From the NCBI GenBank assembly GCA_001949185.1, contig BDGG01000001.1:7700149-7764148 (forward strand): DNA of 64,000 bases, read 5' to 3'. Origin of the DNA: Ramazzottius varieornatus. Taxonomy: Eukaryota; Tardigrada; Eutardigrada; Parachela; Ramazzottiidae. The notes under the pieces are model-generated. The model was not told the DNA's origin. It did no database searches and saw nothing but the letters and a program-made list of their open reading frames with translations. Numbering within the stretch: the stretch's first letter is position 1; every line of letters starts with the position of its first letter. The translations under genes and the position numbers were made by a program. Of this stretch, positions 57,824 to 64,000 are shown one piece after another.

Positions 57824-59390
57824 TTAGAAGGTCTCGAACTGATAGCCGTACGGAAGTGGATTATTCAGGCTGGGTTTCGACTTTGCCTCCGCCGGCTCTT
57901 CGGAAAACTTCTCAAAAGTATCCCCTGGATCGCGGTTTGGCACCATCGTCGGTATCGACGGGGGAGTCTCGAGGCCTCCATACAGACTTATCCACTGTAT
58001 ACCTGCAATACAACATGTCGCACTTTATCACAAGAATCTTGTACAGAAGATGCATCCCTACCCGCCCAAAATTTTGGTCAGCTGCTACAAGTCTACAAAA
58101 CACTACAGGCGTGCTACTTACAAACCAATAAACTAGTCAAAAATCTGCACGGGTAAGGATGCATTTTCTGCACTGTAGCAAAAGCCCCCCAAACTGCCCA
58201 GAGACCACTGCCCAGATACTTGACTGGCGACAAGTTCATGCAGGACCATTAGATGGTTTCATCTTAAAAATCCGATATGAGGTAGTTTGACCACGTTACG
58301 AATTACCTTTGAACCAAGCGTGGGTTTTGATGCTGTACACCCCATCCCCAACCGTCCCCAGTCGTTCATTTGGATCAAGTGTCAATAACTCCTTAAAGAT
58401 CTTCCTATCCGCTGCCGTAAACCACCTGGGTGTATCGTAATGCAGATCAAAGATTTTCCGTTTCATCTGTTCCTCATAAAACTGCGACGGTGGCTCTTCC
58501 GGAAAACAGTCATTCCCTGAATATATTTTATACAGCACCAAGCCAAACGACCACCAGTCTACCGCCGAATTGTAGGCTTGACCCTTCCATACTTCCGGCG
58601 GTCGGAAGCCCAACCTCGGCACCATCTTGGTCACGCCCGCCCGATAATCCTCAAACCACGTGGTGAGTTTGTCCGCTGAGCTGGTTGATATTGCATTGCC
58701 CAAGTCGGTCAACTTGACGTACCCATCCTCACATATCACAATACTATCCAGTCTGAGGTCGCGTAATATCACGCTCATGTTATGCAAGTACTCCAACGCC
58801 AGGACGATCTGTCCACCGTAGAACTGAGCGTACTTGAATGGCACTTTACCGGACTTTTCAACCAAGTCCTGGAGATGACCACCAGGTAGCTGTTCGACCA
58901 GCATACACAGTAGGTGAGGTGTCTGAAAGTGGGCGATAAAGTCGATGGTGAAGGGGTATTCACAACAGAACATGAGGTGCTTTTCGTCGAGCAACTCTTT
59001 CGTCCGGAATTTGTTGCTGATTTCACGTTTTGAGGCTATCCTTAAAGTTAATGTTTTCTTGTTAACGTCGTTCCAGGCCAGATATTGTTCGTAATGGGTG
59101 ATGGAAGGTAGCTTGGAGAGTATTTTAAAGCTTTGGTTGATGACGTATGGTGTCTTGGGGTTGGATGGGAGGGCGTAGAAAAGGCGGAAAGCGAAGCGCT
59201 CACGGCATTCGCGCATGTAGGGGATCCAGTTGTCGTCCAGTGGGTCAGTGTGGATGGGCTGAGTGAAGGTCGCTCGGTTTTCTTCGAAAGAACAAGTGTT
59301 ACCACTGGCCGAAGTATCGGGCTTGCAAATGATGATGCGTTCGTCGTGGTCGAATGTGATGCGACGTGGCCGAGGTGCATTACTTCTCAT
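57824..59390 (-). CDS. PKA-like AGC-family probable pseudokinase
   Basis: Two exons (59390-58307, 58002-57824) give 420 residues with an N-terminal extension of about 95. The fold is PKA-like: EKHLM helix C (Glu136), EQLPGGHLQDLV, FYGGQIVLALEYLHNMSVIL, YNSAVDWWSFGLVLYKIYSG, and an AGC tail (WISLYGG, PGDTF) ending QFETF in the place of the PKA FSEF motif. Key residues are lost. The glycine-rich loop is missing, since only about a dozen residues link the first strand to strand 3. The ATP-anchoring lysine is Arg117 (LTLRIASK). The catalytic loop reads LRDLRLDS, with Asp211 kept but Asn replaced by Ser216. The DFG motif is DLG. ATP hydrolysis is therefore unlikely. It is convergent with the glutamate receptor. 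Confidence 0.85.
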
Positions 59391-60456
59391 GTTTGAAACA
59401 ACACTATCATCATCTGATAATGATACTCTCTTGTATCTCCGGCTGGTAACGGTATAAGGTCTATCATCATATTATCATCGCCGTCCGATATTTTAATCAA
59501 CAGCATATTTCTTGAACGGTTTCCGAAAATTTAACCGATAGTTCCAAGCGAGCATCAAGAATAAATAGATTGGCAAATCAGAGCCCTAGCAGCTCAGGAT
59601 TGTAGTTACTTGCACTATGAAATCGTTGCTACGCTTTGAAGCGTTTCTAAAGTTGATGTCGCGTCAAAGCTAACAGAACGCTGAGCATACGGGCCGGGTC
59701 GCCTGGGCCGAACTACCAAAGAACATGTAGGACCCATGCATGTATACCAGCACTGAAGGAAGTTTGCACCTCATCAGAAAGAGCTAAAAATTTTTTTTCA
59801 AGTACTCACTGGTAAAGACGTATGGATTGCCGTGTCTTCTGTCTCTATAAACTACTTTCATGACTGCCCCAAATTTGCAGTCACGGTCTCGGGCTCAGCT
59901 GCAGTGGCCACATCAATGGCAATGGGTCTTTCTGTCGATGGTCGGCTGCTTTAGCGAAACCGTAAAAGGTTGTAGGGACGGTGAAAGACCCCATTCTGAG
60001 GTCGGCGGGAATACCTTCGGTGCTTGCTCAATATAATTATGAGAGGAAGTATCGAGCCCTCCGAAAGGTCCGCATTTACCCTTAGCCAGTTAACCCTCTT
60101 TAATTAATACAAAGTTGTCTCTCAGTGCCGTGCTCGGCACAAGACTGACTGATACGCAGAGGGTTCAATAAGATTTAAAGCTGCGCTCACCTGAAATTTT
60201 GTGGTTGTTCGATTTCTGCAACTATTTGCATAAACTGAGAGTAACTTCTGGGCAATACTGCAGAATTAGACCTTAGGCTGGGAAGTCATTCATTGAAAAA
60301 ATTTTGTACGGTATATGAAGAGACCTTTTTTAGGGCTCCACGTTCTTGGGGGAATTTTTTAGTTTTGAATTCTTCTTCGTTGTAGTTAAGGGTTTTGACT
60401 TCAGCACTGGATGAAAGCGGAATGTATAGTGCTTGGTTTGAGCACAAGTTTGAGCA
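59391..60456. other. Intergenic, about 1.1 kb
   Basis: Lies upstream of the pseudokinase; its promoter must be near 59400. No other gene or known repeat recognised. Confidence 0.4.
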
Positions 60457-60855
60457 CCGCCAAAGTTTTACATTTTGCCGGGAAACTTCCTCTGAAAAAT
60501 TTTTAGATCTTTTCCAAAACATCAGATCCATGTTCTCCACCCACTTTCTTGTAGGTCAGTTTCATTTCTGACTATTTCCAGCAACAGAACTGTGGGACGA
60601 CAGCAGAGAACCGAAAAAAATAATATATAAAAACGGCCCAAAATTTTGCTAAAGTTGTTGTAATTTTCACTTTGCGCCTTCCCTGGTTTAATTTTGATTC
60701 CGACTTTTTGTAAACAGGTTTTTGACCAATAGTCATTGGGGAGGTAGCAAACAGGATGTTGAATCAAGGTAAACTGCTCTCAAAGCCGAGCAACAATAGC
60801 TTCGAGAAAAACTTAATATGATAGGTGGTAGCACGTTGACGCACTCAGGCTGTAT
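60457..60855. mobile_element. Inverted partial copy of the RAD23-intron element
   Basis: On the minus strand this repeats 51149-51552 almost base for base, including one terminal repeat (60824-60855). Beyond 60457 the similarity stops, so the second terminal repeat is missing or diverged. The central 246 bases differ by very few substitutions, one of which changes Glu to Asp in the shared open frame, so the copies look recent. Confidence 0.8.
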
Positions 60856-61358
60856 CGTACGGTGAAACCCCCCAACGGTTCTTGCTAGCACCTTTTGAAT
60901 TTCTTTGAAAGTGGACTTCAGTTTCGGAAAGCATTGTTCGGAAGTGTCACGGCCACCAATGCCACGCATCGTTAGCCACAGACATGACACAGTGACAAAT
61001 CGGCATTTTGTACCCACGGGAATATGAGCGTACGATATTCACATCAGATAGTCACATGGGTGGTTGGTATAAGAGCCAGTTGATGTTATCAATAGTTACG
61101 CCAATTTATGGGCGGCATTATCGCCAATTGACATTTTTGGCAAGTACCAGGCAGGGTTTTTTCTGCTTTTTTGTAATGCAATTTTATTACGCGGGCTGAG
61201 TACACGGAAGCAGCAAGTAGGAATTACAGTACTCGTGTGAACTGTCAGAAAGTACGTGGACTGATGAACATATCTCTAATGTGACCCAATAGAACTAGAA
61301 CTTGAAAGTAGAAAAAGTACAAAAGGTGCGGAAAAAACAGCTCGAGGAGCAGGTGTTT
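60856..61358. other. 3' flank of the lectin receptor
   Basis: Non-coding by my reading; it should include the receptor 3' UTR. Nothing recognised. Confidence 0.4.
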
Positions 61359-64000
61359 TCAAGTGTAAGACTGAGGACTGTCGGCGTTTGCATTTTCAAA
61401 GCCGGTATAGTTTGGGTTGACGTTGTCCGTGTCTTTTTGTAGCCTTACTTTATCCTGTGGGCTGTTTCTGAACCTTCTTGGAATGAAGTGGACCGGCATT
61501 TCTCGCACGGCTTTCCTCGTAGACGCCACTTTACCCGTTAGGACCACGAAGGCTATAGCGCCCATCAGTGACACGGCTATCAGGCAAGCGATGACGATAC
61601 CCGCAATCGCCCCATTCGACAAACCGTTACCACCTTCAGCAGCAACTGGTAAAGACGTTTGCTTCGTCATTTCTTCCGTCAGCGAAGTTACGCTGCCAGA
61701 CTGTGCTGTTGTTACTTCAACAGGTCGTTCTGTCGATGGTCGAGGTACTTTGGAGGGCGTTGGCAGTAGCGGAATGGTGGACGGTTGCAGAGGACCTGCC
61801 GAGGTCTCTGGGAATATCTTGGGTGTTTGGCAGACGTATCCTCGTTTGGTGCGAGCTGAGCAGTCAACGTTGTTCCATAAACCGTTTGGGTACATTTCTG
61901 TGCACTGTTCCCGTTCATCTGTCGGTCGACTGGGTTTACTGGGTTCACCTACAATACAATGCTTAGGTGAGGATCAGTTTCTTCATCGCGGCCGAATTAG
62001 CTCAAAGAAACGATTCAGTTCATTCGTACCTTTCGCCCAGTTGGAGAACAAAGAAGGTTCATAAGCAACTTCCTGGTCGAGCCACGCCCAGCTGTAATTA
62101 CCGGTAACTTCGTCCAGTGTCTCGACCTGAAACCAGTGGGTTGTTATGGGGTTAAAATTCAGTTTTCTGATTGATGAACTTGATGAAGAGTTACCAGGCC
62201 GATAAACATGCCGTTGTTGGCGGAATGAGCGTGAGCTTGAATGCACTGGTTGTCCTCTTTGGTCCGTATAGCTGCCAGGTCGCCGCCGATATCCAGGCAT
62301 TTCTGTCGTGCTTCACTAAAACCCATCTTGGTACTGCGGTTATCGTGAAGGAACTCGGCGTCAATGTAATAGCAGTGGGTAGCGCAGTCGGCAGGAAAGT
62401 TGGCTGGACAGTAACCGTTGGTCGGTATCGTCACCGTGGGACATGACACTGTAATAAAACTTTCAAGGTTGGCAGGAGAAAAAAAATGTTCAACGAAAAA
62501 TTCCGCTGAGACGGTCTATAATTCAACGGCTGTGGGAATACATGGTTTCGAACTTGTTCATTCTAGTCGAACCATTTCCAATATAACCCAGCTTGAAGAG
62601 CGCGGGCATGTGCTACAGCCTTCGGTGTCTTGGCTTTTGTCTACGTGAGTTCCGTTCAGTGGGATATCAGTATGTACCTATGCGGTGTTCACAGACGACA
62701 TGCGATATTTCCGTGTTATCGCAATACGTCGCCCACCATTTTCCCTCTTCCATGTACAGGCAGTAGTTTTCTTCTGGTGTTCCGATGAGCGACCCCAAGC
62801 TGGTGAATGTTGCCGGACAGGAGTTATGCCACTGATAGTTACCGCGCACTTCCATCATGCCGATCCAGGCGGCCGCCTGGCCCGTTTCATGGTCTCTGGC
62901 TGCGTCGTCCACCAGGATACCAATGAAGGCGTTCTCGTAAATATCAGAAATGGTAGCGATGTCGGTAGAAAAGTGTGGGTCCGCGTGCACGGTGGTACAC
63001 TCTTGGCGGGCAGCTTCCCAGGTGGCGCCACCGTCCCGGAGTTCCAATGGGCGGACTGCGAAACAGGCCGTACCGTAATGACGGTAACCTTCTGGACAGA
63101 CCTTGGTCGACGGCTCGCTTGCCGGACTCAACGCCTGATCTGAAACAGACCCAATGTTCGTTTTCAACTACTATCCAAAACTCGCACTTTGAGTCGTACC
63201 TTTGCGGGCTTTGCATATGTATCCGTTCAGTTTGGAGCACGGCTGATCTTTCCACCGTCCAGCCTTGTTGGTCTCGCCCAACATTCCCACACATTTTAAT
63301 GGCATCTGGATTTAAAATATAGATGAATACGATGAAGGCCTGTTCAATACAGCGTGTCATGTGGAGGCCCCTACGATGGTTAGAAAGCGAGCTTACCGCT
63401 GCATTGCTGGGTATGTAAGTTGCATGCCAGTTACTGTAGGTGTACGGACTATGGTCGGTCCACTCGAGACCTCTCCAGCCATTTGGCCCGCTACCCATGT
63501 CTTCCCGCAGACCAATCCAGTATGTCGGATTCGTTTGATCGTGTCTCAAAATGGTCACCAGGAAGTCGTTTTCAAGTCTGCTGCCTACCGAGACTAGGTT
63601 ACCACCTGGTACTTCCCGCTGGCAAACATTCAGGGCGTTTTGAAAGGAACGCTTGTCGTCTTGGCGCACCATGTAACAGTAACCACCTACCAATATGTCC
63701 ACATTGCAAAGGTTAATGGATTACAGCACTGCTTGTACAGTATGGTGCAACTTACGGAATTCTTGCCATCCGTCGCGGCAACCACCAAGACTGGGGTTGA
63801 CGGTGGGTGGAGCTAGCACACCGCTCTGCGGCGTCAGGCACACAAAGGGGAAGTTGTCCACGCAGGAGACATCTCTCCACCTTCCGCTGGCACCGTTCAG
63901 CGTAGTGCAATACGTCTCAGACATGCCTTCTCCCGGTTGGCCGATCTCCCATTGGTCGAAGCCACGCCCGTCACTACCATCGACCCATTGGTGTTCGTTG
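61359..64000 (-). CDS. Mannose-receptor-like multi-C-type-lectin type I receptor, N-terminus beyond window
   Basis: Seven exons are visible (64000-63756, 63686-63397, 63305-63200, 63139-62678, 62448-62195, 62126-62030, 61948-61359), and the gene continues past 64000. Four C-type lectin domains follow one another: a partial one ending CVDNFPFVCLTP; GCRDGWQEFRGYCYMV to LNGYICKARK; KVCPEGYRHYGTACFAV to HVVCEHR; and YCPANFPADCATHCYYI to RGYVCQTP. Exact EPN or QPD sugar-binding triads are not obvious, so ligand type is open. A Thr/Pro/Ser stalk, one membrane helix (GAIAGIVIACLIAVSLMGAI) and a cytosolic tail with NPNY, an NPxY-type endocytosis signal, complete the receptor. The organisation resembles the MRC1/PLA2R group. 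Confidence 0.88.

Noticed and set aside
1-64000. CRISPR arrays, bacterial operons, tRNA or rRNA genes
   Set aside because: Spliced animal genes throughout; I saw no regularly spaced repeats, no tRNA cloverleaf and no rRNA sequence, although a covariance-model search would be needed to exclude small RNA genes.

Overview
The window is nuclear DNA of an invertebrate animal. Coding sequence is split into short exons by GT-AG introns, mostly 60-350 bp. The products are animal families: ZP domain, cadherin, kelch-BTB, C-type lectin, Ly6, ionotropic glutamate receptor, CatSper. Genes lie about 3.5 kb apart and run on both strands. A compact ecdysozoan such as a tardigrade would fit, but nothing here proves the phylum. 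An assembly gap occupies 46072-46740. All gene models were joined by hand from open frames, splice sites and intron phase; in almost every gene the phases close without a forced junction.

Layout. 673-2728 (+) ZP-domain protein, 5' end unresolved. 2947-4338 (-) PHAX. 5252-8593 (+) SLC26A11-like anion transporter. 9912-15453 (+) SNX-BAR sorting nexin, carrying a nested one-exon membrane-protein gene (13673-14296) in its largest intron. 15900-17595 (-) WDR82. 18322-22752 (-) lipin. 24845-26835 (-) multipass membrane protein with two homologous halves. 27638-28736 (-) THG1L, divergent from a KLHL gene at 29239-32416 (+). 34312-34908 (+) intronless LysM protein. 35162-36884 (-) secreted cadherin-like protein. 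37299-40175 (-) UTP6. 40538-42076 (-) CatSper1-like channel. 42305-44336 (-) CUB-domain type I membrane protein. 45125-45658 (+) Ly6-type GPI protein. 47085-47600 (-) small secreted protein. 49999-52724 (+) RAD23. 53117-57667 (+) kainate-type glutamate receptor. 57824-59390 (-) PKA-like probable pseudokinase. 61359 to beyond 64000 (-) mannose-receptor-like multi-lectin receptor.

The genes are a typical mix of unrelated housekeeping and cell-surface functions: RNA export and processing (PHAX, WDR82, UTP6, THG1L), lipid synthesis, proteostasis and repair, endosomal sorting, signalling and adhesion. They form no operon or pathway cluster.

The strongest non-genic signal is a family of about 20 short palindromic elements built around an AAGTGGCGCAC / GTGCGCCACTT core. 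Nearly all sit inside introns. A second family, about 740 bp with TA-flanked terminal inverted repeats, has one full copy in a RAD23 intron and a partial inverted copy near 60.5 kb.
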